A stretch of DNA of 64,000 nucleotides from Rhizobium redzepovicii (GCF_019793435.1 NZ_JAILYH010000013.1:124001-188000); one strand, 5' to 3'. Positions 34,920 to 44,126 are shown, counted from the stretch's first letter. The notes: a model not told the origin generated them from the letters alone. A program made the numbers and translations.

Positions 34920-35153
34920 ATGAATACATCCGGTTTCGATAAGCCAGACTACTTCGGAGCTGCCGATCTGCGTATTTGCCAGGGCGTCTTCGACATTGTC
35001 ACTTCGGAAGCAGGAGTGGAGCCGAGGTCTGAGGAGGGCGAGCGCATCGCGGCCATCGTCGTGCAGCTCTATCGCCAAGGAGTGAAAGAGCCAGACCGCC
35101 TGCGGGTTGTGGTCGAATCCGCCCGCGGGATTAATATTGCGAAAGCTGCGTAA
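34920..35153 (+). CDS. Small conserved hypothetical protein downstream of hsp20
   Basis: The 77-residue protein contains DLRICQGVFDIVTSEAGVEP and SEEGERIAAIVVQLYRQGVKEPDRL, a pattern I associate with small rhizobial proteins of unknown function. It has no membrane segment. It lies 52 bp after the hsp20 gene and is followed by a strong hairpin, so it is likely the last gene of that unit and may be heat-induced by read-through. Confidence 0.65.
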   Translation: MNTSGFDKPDYFGAADLRICQGVFDIVTSEAGVEPRSEEGERIAAIVVQLYRQGVKEPDRLRVVVESARGINIAKAA

Positions 35154-35159
35154 GGGGTA

Positions 35160-35183
35160 GGACGCCGCACGACAGCGGCGTCC
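35160..35183 (+). terminator. Hairpin ending the hsp20 unit
   Basis: A perfect 9-bp stem (GGACGCCGC with GCGGCGTCC) with a six-base loop lies six bases after the small gene's stop and is followed by TTCATCC. It is the probable end of the heat-shock transcript. Confidence 0.65.
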
Positions 35184-35564
35184 TTCATCCCGCCTGGTCA
35201 TAATCCCGTCGTCATCTTGAGGTGGCGGTTCCAAGCAGCCCGGCTCTCGCGGCTCAAGCCTTCGTTTTTGGTCATGAGGCGGCGGCGACTTTACTTGGAC
35301 GCTTTCGGAGCGGATGTGCGTCCGGCGGGTCGATCCGTACGTAAATCTCAAAATCGTGAATCAGATCGGCTGAATTACCCTATAGCACGGGTCCGAGGAA
35401 GAAGGTTTAAGGTGCAGATGTCGTTTAAAGACGATGTCCATCCGGCAAGAGCTTCGCACCGCAAAAATGGTTATCTTACTCTCAGGTTGAGAGCAGGTGA
35501 CAGATAGCCATTGCGCAGGCGTTCGCTTTCTTTAAAACGAAAGCTGATCGAAAGGTGCGCGCCC
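35184..35564. other. Intergenic region before glpR
   Basis: About 380 bp with no supported gene; it should hold the glpR promoter. The only notable element is the GAAAGC-type inverted repeat at 35525-35544. Confidence 0.4.
35525..35544. promoter_or_regulatory. Inverted repeat before glpR, candidate GlpR operator
   Basis: GCTTTC and GAAAGC arms are eight bases apart, ending 20 bp before the glpR start. DeoR-family regulators often bind such TTTCG/CGAAA-type repeats, and similar boxes recur before glpD, so autoregulation is plausible. Confidence 0.45.
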
Positions 35565-36338
35565 ATGTTCTTGACCGACCGGCAAACTGAAATCGTGGCG
35601 ATAGCGAGGTCGAGCGGTAGGGTTCTGGTCGAAGAGCTCGCTTCCCGCTTTTCCGTAACGCCGCAGACGATCCGCAAGGATCTGAACGATCTCTGCGATG
35701 CGCAAGTGCTCACGCGCATCCATGGCGGCGCCACATTCCCGAGCGGAACCGAGAACGTCAAATACGAGGCGCGCCGCCAGATCGCCGCCTCCGAGAAACA
35801 GGCGATCGGCATGGCTGCGGTCGAGCTGATTCCGAGCGGGGCCTCGCTTTTCATCAATATCGGGACGACGACCGAAGCGGTGGGCGAGGCGCTCGCCAAC
35901 CATCACGAGCTGATGGTCATCACAAATAACATCAATGTTGCCAATAGGTTGCGCTTGCTTCCGGCGATCGAGGTGGTGATAGCCGGTGGCGTCGTGCGCG
36001 GTTCAGACGGCGGCATCGTCGGCGAAGCGGCTGTCGATTTCATCCGCCAGTTCAAGGTCGATTACGCCGTCATCGGCGCATCGGCGATCGATATGGACGG
36101 CGCGCTTCTCGACTATGATTTTCGCGAGGTCAAGGTTGCTCAGGCGATCATTGCCAATGCCCGACACGTCATTCTCGTTGCTGACTCCACCAAGTTCGAA
36201 CGCACCGCGCCGGTCAGGATCGGCCAGCTTTCCCAGGTTCACACCTTCATCACCGACCACTGTCCGGTGCAGTCCATCCGCAATCTCTGCCTCGAAAACA
36301 ATGTGAAGCTGATCGAAACGAATGGCAGGTTTCGCTGA
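35565..36338 (+). CDS. glpR: DeoR-family glycerol regulator GlpR
   Basis: The 257-residue protein has the DeoR helix-turn-helix at residues 1-57 (FLTDRQTEIVAIARSSGRV, EELASRFSVTPQTIRKDLN) with RIHGGA just after. The effector domain has the sugar-phosphate-binding pattern NIGTTTEAVGEAL, VITNNINVA and VIGASAID. DeoR/GlpR proteins repress glycerol genes and are released by glycerol-3-phosphate. It is transcribed towards glpD, 143 bp upstream, with repeated TTTCG boxes between. The start ATG 35565 is chosen because earlier in-frame codons give a non-family extension. Confidence 0.92.
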   Translation: MFLTDRQTEIVAIARSSGRVLVEELASRFSVTPQTIRKDLNDLCDAQVLTRIHGGATFPSGTENVKYEARRQIAASEKQAIGMAAVELIPSGASLFINIGTTTEAVGEALANHHELMVITNNINVANRLRLLPAIEVVIAGGVVRGSDGGIVGEAAVDFIRQFKVDYAVIGASAIDMDGALLDYDFREVKVAQAIIANARHVILVADSTKFERTAPVRIGQLSQVHTFITDHCPVQSIRNLCLENNVKLIETNGRFR

Positions 36339-36376
36339 GGGCGAGCCAGCGAGGCGTTCCGAAACGAAGATCCGCG

Positions 36377-36415
36377 AAACATTCGTTTGACATTCGTATT
36401 CCTTTCGTTTTAACT
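36377..36415 (+). promoter_or_regulatory. glpD operon promoter with GlpR-type operator
   Basis: TTGACA (36387-36392) and TTAACT (36410-36415) are 17 bp apart. The palindrome AAACATTCGTTT (36377-36388) overlaps the -35 box, and further CGTTT/TTTCG boxes lie on either side. The arrangement suits repression by GlpR. The match to -10 is weak. Confidence 0.55.
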
Positions 36416-36481
36416 GCCCTCACTTTCGCAATCGCGCAATTTTTGTGCGATGCGAAATCCGCAGCGGGCTCGGAGGGGATA

Positions 36482-37996
36482 TTGGGCCGAGAGATCTACG
36501 ACATATTCGTCATCGGTGGCGGCATCAACGGCTGCGGCATTGCGCGCGATGCCGTCGGGCGCGGTTATTCCGTGGCGCTGGCCGAGATGAACGATTTCGC
36601 CTCCGGCACCTCATCCGGCGCTACGAAGCTGATCCATGGCGGGTTGCGGTATCTCGAGCACTACGAATTTCGCCTGGTGCGCGAATCGCTGATGGAGCGC
36701 GAAATCCTCTGGGCGATGGCGCCGCACATCATCTGGCCGCTGCGCTTCGTGCTGCCTTACCACAAGGGCGGCATCCGGCCGGCTTGGCTGATCCGGCTCG
36801 GCCTCTTCCTCTACGATCATCTCGGCGGCCGCAAGCTGCTGCCGGCGACTGCGGTGCTCGACATGCGCCGCGACCCGGCCGGCAAGCCGCTGAAGGCGCT
36901 ATTCGCCAAGGCTTTCGAATATTCCGACGGCTGGGTCGATGATGCCCGCATGGTGGTGCTGAACGCCCGCGATGCCGCCGACAAAGGGGCGACCATCATG
37001 CCGCGCACCAAGGTGATGTCGGCAAGGCGCGAGAACGGCCTCTGGCACATCGAGACCACCGATACGGTGACCGGCCGCAATGACAGCCACCAGGCCCGCA
37101 TGCTGGTCAATGCCGCCGGCCCCTGGGTCGATCATGTCATCCGCTCCGCCTTTGGTCAGAACGAAGCTCACCATGTCCGCCTCGTCCAGGGCAGCCATAT
37201 CGTCGTGAAGAAGAAGTTCGACGACCCTCGCGCCTATTTCTTCCAGAATCCCGACAATCGCATCATCTTCGCCATTCCCTATGAGGGCGAGTTTACCCTG
37301 ATCGGCACCACCGATCGCGATTACACCGCTGATCCCAGGGATGTCAGGATCTCCGAGGAGGAGACCGTCTATCTCTGCAATGCCGCCTCGGAATATTTCA
37401 AGGAGCCGGTCAGGCCGGAGGATATCGTCTGGACCTATTCGGCGGTCCGGCCGCTTTATGACGACGGCGCCTCGAAGGCGCAGGAGGCTACGCGCGACTA
37501 CGTGCTGAAGCTGGAGGGCGAAGGAAATGCCGCGCCGCTGCTCAACGTGTTCGGCGGCAAGCTCACCACCTATCGCCGGCTTTCCGAACATGCGCTGGAG
37601 AAGATCGGCGCTGCGATCGGCGTCAAGGGCGCCCCGTGGACGGCCAAAAGCCATCTGCCCGGCGGTGACTTCCCGGTCCGAGGATACGATGCCGAGGTCG
37701 CCGATCTGAAACGGCGCTATCCGTTCCTCGCCGATCGGCATGCCCGCCGGCTGGTGCGCCGCTACGGCACGAGGACAAAGGCACTGCTCGGGGAAGCCCG
37801 TAGCCTCGACGATCTCGGACGGCTCTTCGGCGGCGATCTCTACGAGGCCGAGGTCACCTATCTCGTCGAACATGAATGGGCCCGGCACGCCGAAGACGTG
37901 CTGTGGAGAAGGACAAAGGATGGTCTGCGCCTTTCGAAGGAGCAGGCTCAGTCACTGGAGGAGTACATGGCTGCCATACCGGCGATGGTCGGATAG
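36482..37996 (+). CDS. glpD: FAD-dependent glycerol-3-phosphate dehydrogenase
   Basis: The 504-residue protein has the FAD-binding motif VIGGGINGCGIARDAVGRG near its start, then TSSGATKLIHGGLRYLEHYEF near residue 40 and the FGGKLTTYRRLSEHAL motif near 357. It matches aerobic GlpD in length. It oxidises glycerol-3-phosphate to dihydroxyacetone phosphate at the inner membrane, passing electrons to quinone. I chose TTG 36482, five bases after a strong GGAGG, giving MGREIYDIF; a TTG at 36443 would add an unlikely extension. It is the first gene of the glycerol operon and is followed by glpS. Confidence 0.95.
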   Translation: MGREIYDIFVIGGGINGCGIARDAVGRGYSVALAEMNDFASGTSSGATKLIHGGLRYLEHYEFRLVRESLMEREILWAMAPHIIWPLRFVLPYHKGGIRPAWLIRLGLFLYDHLGGRKLLPATAVLDMRRDPAGKPLKALFAKAFEYSDGWVDDARMVVLNARDAADKGATIMPRTKVMSARRENGLWHIETTDTVTGRNDSHQARMLVNAAGPWVDHVIRSAFGQNEAHHVRLVQGSHIVVKKKFDDPRAYFFQNPDNRIIFAIPYEGEFTLIGTTDRDYTADPRDVRISEEETVYLCNAASEYFKEPVRPEDIVWTYSAVRPLYDDGASKAQEATRDYVLKLEGEGNAAPLLNVFGGKLTTYRRLSEHALEKIGAAIGVKGAPWTAKSHLPGGDFPVRGYDAEVADLKRRYPFLADRHARRLVRRYGTRTKALLGEARSLDDLGRLFGGDLYEAEVTYLVEHEWARHAEDVLWRRTKDGLRLSKEQAQSLEEYMAAIPAMVG

Positions 37997-38037
37997 GCGG
38001 CGTGTGGTCCCCGCTGCGTGGAGGCACGGGAACAGGA

Positions 38038-39117
38038 ATGCTGGAACTGCGGAAGGCCGCAAAGATGGTGGGAGGAGACTATCATATCCACCCGACCGAT
38101 CTTGTTTTTGAAAGAGGAACGCTGAACGTTCTGCTTGGGCCGACCTTGTCGGGCAAGACCTCGTTGATGCGTCTGATGGCCGGTCTTGATCGACCGACAA
38201 CCGGTACGATCCATTTTGATGGTGCTGACGTGACAGGTATGCCTGTCCAGAAGCGCAACATCGCTATGGTCTACCAGCAGTTCATCAACTATCCGGCATT
38301 GACGGTCTACGAGAATATTGCCTCGCCCCTGCGGATTGCCGGCAAGGACGCCAAGGTCATTGATCTGGAGGTGCGCAAGGCTGCCGAACTTCTGAAACTC
38401 GGTCCCTATCTCGATCGCACGCCGCTCAACCTCTCCGGTGGCCAGCAGCAGCGCACCGCGCTTGCCCGTGCACTCGTGAAGAATGCGAGCCTTGTTTTGA
38501 TGGACGAGCCGCTTGCCAACCTCGACTACAAGCTGCGTGAGGAACTGCGGCAGGAATTGCCGCGGATCTTCGCGCTGTCCGGCGCGATCTTCGTCTATGC
38601 CACGACGGAACCCTCCGAAGCCCTGCTGCTCGGCGGCAATACGGCAACGCTTAGCGAGGGCCGGATCACGCAGTTCGGCCCGACGGTCGAGGTCTATCGC
38701 CATCCGCTCGATCTGACGACGGCGAAAACCTTTGCCGATCCGCCGCTGAATTTCATTGATCTGGTCAAATCGGAAGGCAATTTCCTGCGCGACGGCGCTC
38801 TGATTTTTGCGGTGCCGCCGCATCTTCAGAATGTGCCGGACGGGCCGGCAACCATAGCGTTTCACCCGCATCATCTTGCACCAACAGCTCAGACGGCTGC
38901 TTCGGCGCGAATGACGGCGCGAACACAGGTTTCGGAGATCACCGGGTCGGAAAGTTTTGTCCACCTGCAATTTGCCGACACCCGCTGGGTGATGCTTGCG
39001 CACGGCATCCACAATATCGAGCCGGACACGGACATCTCCGTTTTCATCGATACACGCCACCTGATGGCTTTCGGCGCGGACGGCCGGGCGATCACCACCG
39101 CCAGGCAAGGGGGCTAG
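38038..39117 (+). CDS. glpS: Glycerol ABC importer ATPase GlpS
   Basis: The 359-residue ATPase is of the MalK/UgpC type with a C-terminal TOBE-like region. It has Walker A GPTLSGKTS (residues 34-42), Q-loop VYQQFINYP, an intact LSGGQ signature (132-136) and the catalytic Glu157 in LMDEP. The switch position reads VYATTEPSEA, with Thr190 where His is expected. It thus lacks the H-loop His, unlike its partner GlpT. The gene is the second of glpD-glpSTPQUV-glpK, named by match of gene order to the R. leguminosarum glycerol locus. Start ATG 38038 follows a G-rich site. Confidence 0.9.
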   Translation: MLELRKAAKMVGGDYHIHPTDLVFERGTLNVLLGPTLSGKTSLMRLMAGLDRPTTGTIHFDGADVTGMPVQKRNIAMVYQQFINYPALTVYENIASPLRIAGKDAKVIDLEVRKAAELLKLGPYLDRTPLNLSGGQQQRTALARALVKNASLVLMDEPLANLDYKLREELRQELPRIFALSGAIFVYATTEPSEALLLGGNTATLSEGRITQFGPTVEVYRHPLDLTTAKTFADPPLNFIDLVKSEGNFLRDGALIFAVPPHLQNVPDGPATIAFHPHHLAPTAQTAASARMTARTQVSEITGSESFVHLQFADTRWVMLAHGIHNIEPDTDISVFIDTRHLMAFGADGRAITTARQGG

Positions 39118-39126
39118 GAGAAAATC

Positions 39127-40197
39127 ATGGCACGTATCACCCTCGATCATATTCGCCATGCCTATGGGCCGAACCCGAAGAGCGAGAAGGACTACGCTCT
39201 CAAGGAAGTGCATCACGAGTGGAACGACGGCGGCGCCTATGCGCTGCTCGGACCTTCGGGCTGCGGAAAAACCTCGCTGCTCAATATCATTTCCGGCCTC
39301 ATTCAGCCGTCCGAAGGGCGGATTCTCTTCGACGGGCAGGACGTTACGAACCTGCCGACGCAACAGCGAAATATCGCGCAGGTCTTCCAGTTTCCGGTCA
39401 TCTACGACACGATGACGGTTTACGACAACCTCGCCTTTCCCCTGCGAAACCGCGGCGTGGCCGAGGCGGATGTCGACCGGCGCGTCCGCGAAATCCTCGA
39501 AATGATCGATCTTGCCGGCTGGGCCAAGCGGCGCGCGCGAGGCTTGACGGCGGACCAAAAGCAGAAGATTTCACTCGGCCGCGGCCTCGTTCGCTCGGAT
39601 GTGAACGCCATTCTCTTTGACGAGCCGCTCACTGTTATCGATCCGCATATGAAATGGGTGCTGCGATCGCAGCTGAAGCGCCTGCATAAGCAGTTCGGTT
39701 TTACCATGGTCTATGTCACGCATGACCAGACGGAAGCGCTGACCTTCGCCGACAAAGTCGTGGTGATGTATGACGGCGAGATCGTGCAGATCGGCACTCC
39801 GGCCGAACTCTTCGAGCGTCCGAGCCATACCTTCGTCGGCTACTTCATCGGTTCGCCGGGCATGAATTTCATGCCGGCCAAGGTGGAGGGCAGTACGGTT
39901 CGGGTCGGCGAGCACGCGCTGACGCTCGACTATGCGCCAAAGACGTCGACAGCGGCCAAGGTAGAGCTTGGAATCCGGCCCGAATTTATCCGGGTCGGCC
40001 GCGAGGGTATGCCTGTGACGGTCAGCAAGGTGGAAGATATCGGCCGGCAGAAGATCGTCCGCGCACAGTTTGCCGGCCAGCCGATCGCGATCGTCGTTCC
40101 TGAGGACGAGGAAATTCCGGCTGATCCCCGAGTGACCTTCGAGCCATCGGGCATCAGTATCTATGCCGACTCTTGGCGCGCCGGACGGGAGGCTTGA
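39127..40197 (+). CDS. glpT: Glycerol ABC importer ATPase GlpT
   Basis: The 356-residue ATPase is of the MalK type. It has Walker A GPSGCGKTS (residues 42-50), Q-loop VFQFPVIYD, Walker B with Glu166 in LFDEP and the H-loop VYVTHDQTEA with His199 intact. The signature LSGGQ is replaced by LTADQ (140-144) and the D-loop reads TVID instead of SNLD. It complements GlpS, which keeps the signature but lacks the switch His. Nine bases separate it from glpS; an AGGAG precedes the ATG. Name given by operon order. Confidence 0.9.
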   Translation: MARITLDHIRHAYGPNPKSEKDYALKEVHHEWNDGGAYALLGPSGCGKTSLLNIISGLIQPSEGRILFDGQDVTNLPTQQRNIAQVFQFPVIYDTMTVYDNLAFPLRNRGVAEADVDRRVREILEMIDLAGWAKRRARGLTADQKQKISLGRGLVRSDVNAILFDEPLTVIDPHMKWVLRSQLKRLHKQFGFTMVYVTHDQTEALTFADKVVVMYDGEIVQIGTPAELFERPSHTFVGYFIGSPGMNFMPAKVEGSTVRVGEHALTLDYAPKTSTAAKVELGIRPEFIRVGREGMPVTVSKVEDIGRQKIVRAQFAGQPIAIVVPEDEEIPADPRVTFEPSGISIYADSWRAGREA

Positions 40198-40199
40198 TC

Positions 40200-41066
40200 A
40201 TGGAAAAAACCTGGAACAACAAAGCCTGGTTTCTGGTTCTGCCAGTCCTCGTGCTGGTGGCTTTCTCGGCTGTCATTCCCTTGATGACGGTTGTGAACTA
40301 TTCCGTTCAGGACACTTTCGGAAACAACCAGTTCTTCTGGAACGGAACAGACTGGTTTGTCGAAATCCTGCATTCCGACCGTTTCTGGGCCGCCCTGCAG
40401 CGAAACCTGATTTTTTCGTTGATCATCCTCGCCCTGGAGATTCCGCTTGGCATCTTCATTGCTCTAAACATGCCGAAATCAGGTATCGGCGTGCCGGTAT
40501 GCCTGGTTCTGATGGCACTGCCGCTGTTGATCCCGTGGAATGTGGTCGGCACGATCTGGCAGGTGTTCGGCCGCAACGACATTGGTTTGTTCGGCTATTA
40601 CGTCAACGCCCTCGGCATCGATTACAACTATGTGCAGGATCCGCTCGACGCCTGGGTGACGATCATCATCATGGATGTCTGGCATTGGACGAGCCTCGTC
40701 GTCTTGCTCTGCTATGCCGGCCTCGTTTCCATTCCGGATGCTTTCTATCAGGCAGCCAAAATCGACGGTGCGTCCCGTTGGGCGGTGTTCCGCTATATCC
40801 AGCTGCCGAAGATGAAGCGCGTTCTTCTGATCGCCGTGCTGCTGCGTTTCATGGATAGTTTCATGATCTACACCGAGCCTTTTGTCGTCACGGGCGGCGG
40901 TCCGGGCAACTCGACCACTTTCCTGTCGATCGATCTGGTCAAGACCGCCCTGGGACAGTTTGACCTCGGTCCGGCCGCTGCCATGTCGCTGATCTATTTC
41001 CTGATCATCCTGCTGCTTTCGTGGGTGTTCTACACCGTCATGACCAGCCACGACGCGGAGAATTGA
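40200..41066 (+). CDS. glpP: Glycerol ABC importer permease GlpP
   Basis: The 288-residue inner-membrane permease has six membrane segments and the MalF/UgpA-type EAA loop YQAAKIDGASRWAVFRYIQLP near residue 187. It starts at ATG 40200, two bases after the glpT stop, with GGGAGG just before; longer readings run inside glpT and are not supported. It pairs with GlpQ to form the glycerol channel of the importer. Confidence 0.92.
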   Translation: MEKTWNNKAWFLVLPVLVLVAFSAVIPLMTVVNYSVQDTFGNNQFFWNGTDWFVEILHSDRFWAALQRNLIFSLIILALEIPLGIFIALNMPKSGIGVPVCLVLMALPLLIPWNVVGTIWQVFGRNDIGLFGYYVNALGIDYNYVQDPLDAWVTIIIMDVWHWTSLVVLLCYAGLVSIPDAFYQAAKIDGASRWAVFRYIQLPKMKRVLLIAVLLRFMDSFMIYTEPFVVTGGGPGNSTTFLSIDLVKTALGQFDLGPAAAMSLIYFLIILLLSWVFYTVMTSHDAEN

Positions 41067-41067
41067 A

Positions 41068-41979
41068 ATGAGCGCCTCCAACGAAACGACAGCGAGCCGA
41101 AACGTCCCGGGCGTTACCAGTGTCGCGAGCGGTCTCTCCGCCGATGAGGTCAGCCGTCTGATGCGCCGGCGCGGCGAAGAATCGCGCTGGTGGTGGCTGG
41201 TTCCGACCATCTATATCATCGTGCTGCTGCTGCCGATCTATTGGCTCGTCAACATGAGCTTCAAGACCAATGCGGAAATCGTCAATTCTCTGACGCTTTA
41301 TCCTCATAACCCGACGATCGCCAATTACGTGACGATCTTCACGGAAAAGGCGTGGTATTCCGGCTATATCAATTCGATCAGCTATGTCGTCATGAACATG
41401 GTGATTTCGGTGGCAGCCGCGCTGCCGGCGGCCTATGCCTTCTCCCGATATCGGTTCCTCGGCGACAAGCACCTGTTCTTCTGGTTGCTGACCAACCGGA
41501 TGGCGCCGCCGGCAGTCTTTGCCCTGCCGTTCTTCCAGCTTTACTCGGCCTTTGGACTGATCGATACGCATATCGCCGTGGCATTGGCGCATTGCCTCTT
41601 CAACGTCCCGCTGGCGGTCTGGATCCTTGAAGGCTTCATGTCCGGCGTGCCGAAGGAAATCGACGAGACGGCCTATATCGATGGCTATTCGTTCCCGCGG
41701 TTCTTCCTGAAAATCTTCACGCCGCTGATTGCGAGCGGCATCGGTGTCGCCTGCTTCTTCTGCTTCATGTTCTCTTGGGTCGAGTTGCTGATTGCACGCA
41801 CGCTGACGACGACCGACGCGAAGCCGATCGCCGCCACCATGACCCGCACCGTCTCTGCATCCGGCATGGATTGGGGCCTGCTCGCCGCCGCGGGTGTTCT
41901 GACCTTGATCCCAGGGGCGCTGGTGATCTGGTTTGTGCGCAATTACATCGCCAAGGGCTTCGCCCTGGGGAGGGTTTGA
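41068..41979 (+). CDS. glpQ: Glycerol ABC importer permease GlpQ
   Basis: The 303-residue permease is of the MalG/UgpE type. A polar lead of about 40 residues with RRRGEESRWWWLVP precedes six membrane segments, and the EAA loop reads EIDETAYIDGYSFPRFFLKIF near residue 197. It is translated next to glpP, one base apart, and its stop codon overlaps the start of glpU (ATGA-type). It forms the membrane pore with GlpP. Confidence 0.92.
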   Translation: MSASNETTASRNVPGVTSVASGLSADEVSRLMRRRGEESRWWWLVPTIYIIVLLLPIYWLVNMSFKTNAEIVNSLTLYPHNPTIANYVTIFTEKAWYSGYINSISYVVMNMVISVAAALPAAYAFSRYRFLGDKHLFFWLLTNRMAPPAVFALPFFQLYSAFGLIDTHIAVALAHCLFNVPLAVWILEGFMSGVPKEIDETAYIDGYSFPRFFLKIFTPLIASGIGVACFFCFMFSWVELLIARTLTTTDAKPIAATMTRTVSASGMDWGLLAAAGVLTLIPGALVIWFVRNYIAKGFALGRV

Positions 41980-42275
41980 TGAGCTTTTCGCTTCCCGATT
42001 TTTCATGGATGGCATGGACCTGGCCGACGGCCGCTTTCTTCATCGTCATCGTATTGCTGCTGATCGGCATGGGTGTCTGGGAGTATGCCGTGCCGGGCGG
42101 CAATCCGCGGATCGGAATCCTGCGCTTCGAGACGACGCGCGGTGACCGACTTTTCCTTTCGCTGCTCGGCAGCGCCTTTATCCATCTTGCCTGGCTTGGT
42201 CTCGCGGGATCAAGCCTCTGGTGGGCTCTCGCTCTCTCCGTGGTCTACGCCATCGGCGTATTCCGTTACGTGTGA
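41979..42275 (+). CDS. glpU: Small integral membrane protein GlpU (DUF2160)
   Basis: The 98-residue protein has three hydrophobic segments, near residues 16-35, 56-74 and 78-95, and a short polar loop with GGNPRIGILRFETTRGDRLF. It matches DUF2160, found in this type of glycerol transport operon. Its role is unknown; it may be an accessory subunit. The ATG overlaps the TGA of glpQ, which indicates translational coupling. Confidence 0.88.
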   Translation: MSFSLPDFSWMAWTWPTAAFFIVIVLLLIGMGVWEYAVPGGNPRIGILRFETTRGDRLFLSLLGSAFIHLAWLGLAGSSLWWALALSVVYAIGVFRYV

Positions 42276-42356
42276 GGCAAACTGATGCAGACGGCCGGGG
42301 ATTTTTCTGGTCGCCTGAGACGTGAAGACTGCAATCGCAAACCCTGGGAGGATATT

Positions 42357-44081
42357 ATGCGAAGGCATTTATTGACGACGACAGCAGCGGTACTGCTGGC
42401 CATGACCGGGTCGGCCTATGCCGGCATGGACGAGGCAAAGACTTTCCTGGATAAAGAGGTCGGCGACATGTCGACGCTCTCTCGCGCCGACCAGGAAAAG
42501 GAAATGCAGTGGTTCGTCGATGCTGCGAAGCCCTTCGCCGGCATGGAGATCAAGGTCGTTTCGGAAACGTTGACCACCCACCAGTATGAGTCCCAGGTTC
42601 TGGCTCCGGCCTTTACTGCGATCACCGGGATCAAGGTCACTCACGACGTCATTCAAGAGGGTGACGTTGTCGAGAAGATCCAGACTCAGATGCAGACCGG
42701 TCAGAATCTTTATGACGGCTGGGTCAACGACTCCGACTTGATCGGTACGCATTGGCGCTATCAGCAGGTGCGCAACCTGACCGACTGGATGGCCGGCGAA
42801 GGCAAGGACGTTACCAACCCCGGCCTCGATATCGACGACTTCATCGGCACCAAGTTCACGACGGCACCGGACAAGAAGCTCTACCAGCTTCCCGACCAGC
42901 AGTTCGCCAACCTCTATTGGTTCCGCTACGACTGGTTCAACGACGAGAAGAACAAGGCCGACTTCAAGGCGAAGTACGGCTACGACCTCGGCGTTCCGGT
43001 CAACTGGTCGGCCTATGAGGACATTGCCGAATTCTTTACCGGCCGTGACGAGAACGGCAAGAAGGTCTTCGGCCACATGGACTACGGCAAGAAGGACCCG
43101 TCGCTCGGCTGGCGCTTCACCGACGCCTGGCTTTCGATGGCCGGCAACGGCGACAAGGGCCTGCCGAACGGTCTTCCGGTCGACGAATGGGGTATCAAGG
43201 TCGACGAGAAGTCGCGTCCCGTCGGCTCGTGCGTCGCTCGCGGCGGTGACACCAACGGCCCGGCTTCCGTCTACTCGATCCAGAAATATCTCGATTGGTT
43301 GAAGGGCTATGCACCGCCGGAAGCTCAGGGCATGACCTTCTCGGAATCCGGTCCGGTGCCGGCACAGGGTAACGTCGCGCAGCAGATCTTCTGGTACACG
43401 GCCTTTACTGCAGACATGGTCAAGCCTGGCCTGCCTGTCATGAACGAAGACGGTACGCCGAAATGGCGCATGGCACCGAGCCCGCATGGCGTTTACTGGA
43501 AAGACGGCATGAAGCTCGGCTATCAGGACGTCGGCTCGTGGACGCTGATGAAATCGACCCCGACGGACCGTGCGAAGGCCGCCTGGCTCTATGCACAGTT
43601 CGTGACCTCGAAGACGATTGACGTGAAGAAGAGCCAGCTCGGTCTCACCTTCATTCGCGAATCCACCATTCGCGATAAGAGCTTTACGGAGCGTGCTCCG
43701 AAGCTCGGCGGTCTGATCGAGTTCTATCGTTCGCCTGCGCGTGTTCAGTGGTCGCCAACCGGCACCAACGTTCCCGATTATCCGAAGCTGGCTCAGCTTT
43801 GGTGGCAGGCAATCGGCGATGCGTCTTCCGGTGCGAAGACACCGCAGGAAGCCATGGATTCTCTTTGCGGCGAGCAGGAGAAGGTCATGGGCCGTATCGA
43901 GAAATCGGGCGTCCAGGGCGATATCGGCCCGAAACTGGCCGAAGAGCATGATCTCGCTTATTGGAACGCGGATGCGGTGAAGAAGGGCAACCTTGCGCCG
44001 CAGCTGAAGATCGAGAACGAGAAGGAAAAGCCGGTCACCGTCAACTACGACGAACTCGTCAAGAGCTGGCAGTCGAAGTAA
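42357..44081 (+). CDS. glpV: Glycerol ABC importer substrate-binding protein GlpV
   Basis: The 574-residue protein has a Sec signal peptide (MRRHLLTTTAAVLLAMTGSAYA, cleavage near residue 22) and a family 1 solute-binding fold. Its long mature domain includes ITGIKVTHDVIQEGDVVEKI and YDGWVNDSDLIG near the start. It is longer than usual sugar-binding proteins (about 420), as is typical for this glycerol-binding subgroup. It binds glycerol in the periplasm and delivers it to GlpPQ. ATG 42357 is preceded by CTGGGAGG. Two hairpins separate it from glpK. Confidence 0.92.
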   Translation: MRRHLLTTTAAVLLAMTGSAYAGMDEAKTFLDKEVGDMSTLSRADQEKEMQWFVDAAKPFAGMEIKVVSETLTTHQYESQVLAPAFTAITGIKVTHDVIQEGDVVEKIQTQMQTGQNLYDGWVNDSDLIGTHWRYQQVRNLTDWMAGEGKDVTNPGLDIDDFIGTKFTTAPDKKLYQLPDQQFANLYWFRYDWFNDEKNKADFKAKYGYDLGVPVNWSAYEDIAEFFTGRDENGKKVFGHMDYGKKDPSLGWRFTDAWLSMAGNGDKGLPNGLPVDEWGIKVDEKSRPVGSCVARGGDTNGPASVYSIQKYLDWLKGYAPPEAQGMTFSESGPVPAQGNVAQQIFWYTAFTADMVKPGLPVMNEDGTPKWRMAPSPHGVYWKDGMKLGYQDVGSWTLMKSTPTDRAKAAWLYAQFVTSKTIDVKKSQLGLTFIRESTIRDKSFTERAPKLGGLIEFYRSPARVQWSPTGTNVPDYPKLAQLWWQAIGDASSGAKTPQEAMDSLCGEQEKVMGRIEKSGVQGDIGPKLAEEHDLAYWNADAVKKGNLAPQLKIENEKEKPVTVNYDELVKSWQSK

Positions 44082-44126
44082 GGCGGACCTCGGCCGGAGG
44101 CAACGAGGCTTCCGGCCGTCACTTCC

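Noticed and set aside
37948..39558. 536-codon open frame antisense to glpS and the start of glpT
   Set aside because: The product is not protein-like, while both sense genes have full ATPase motifs.
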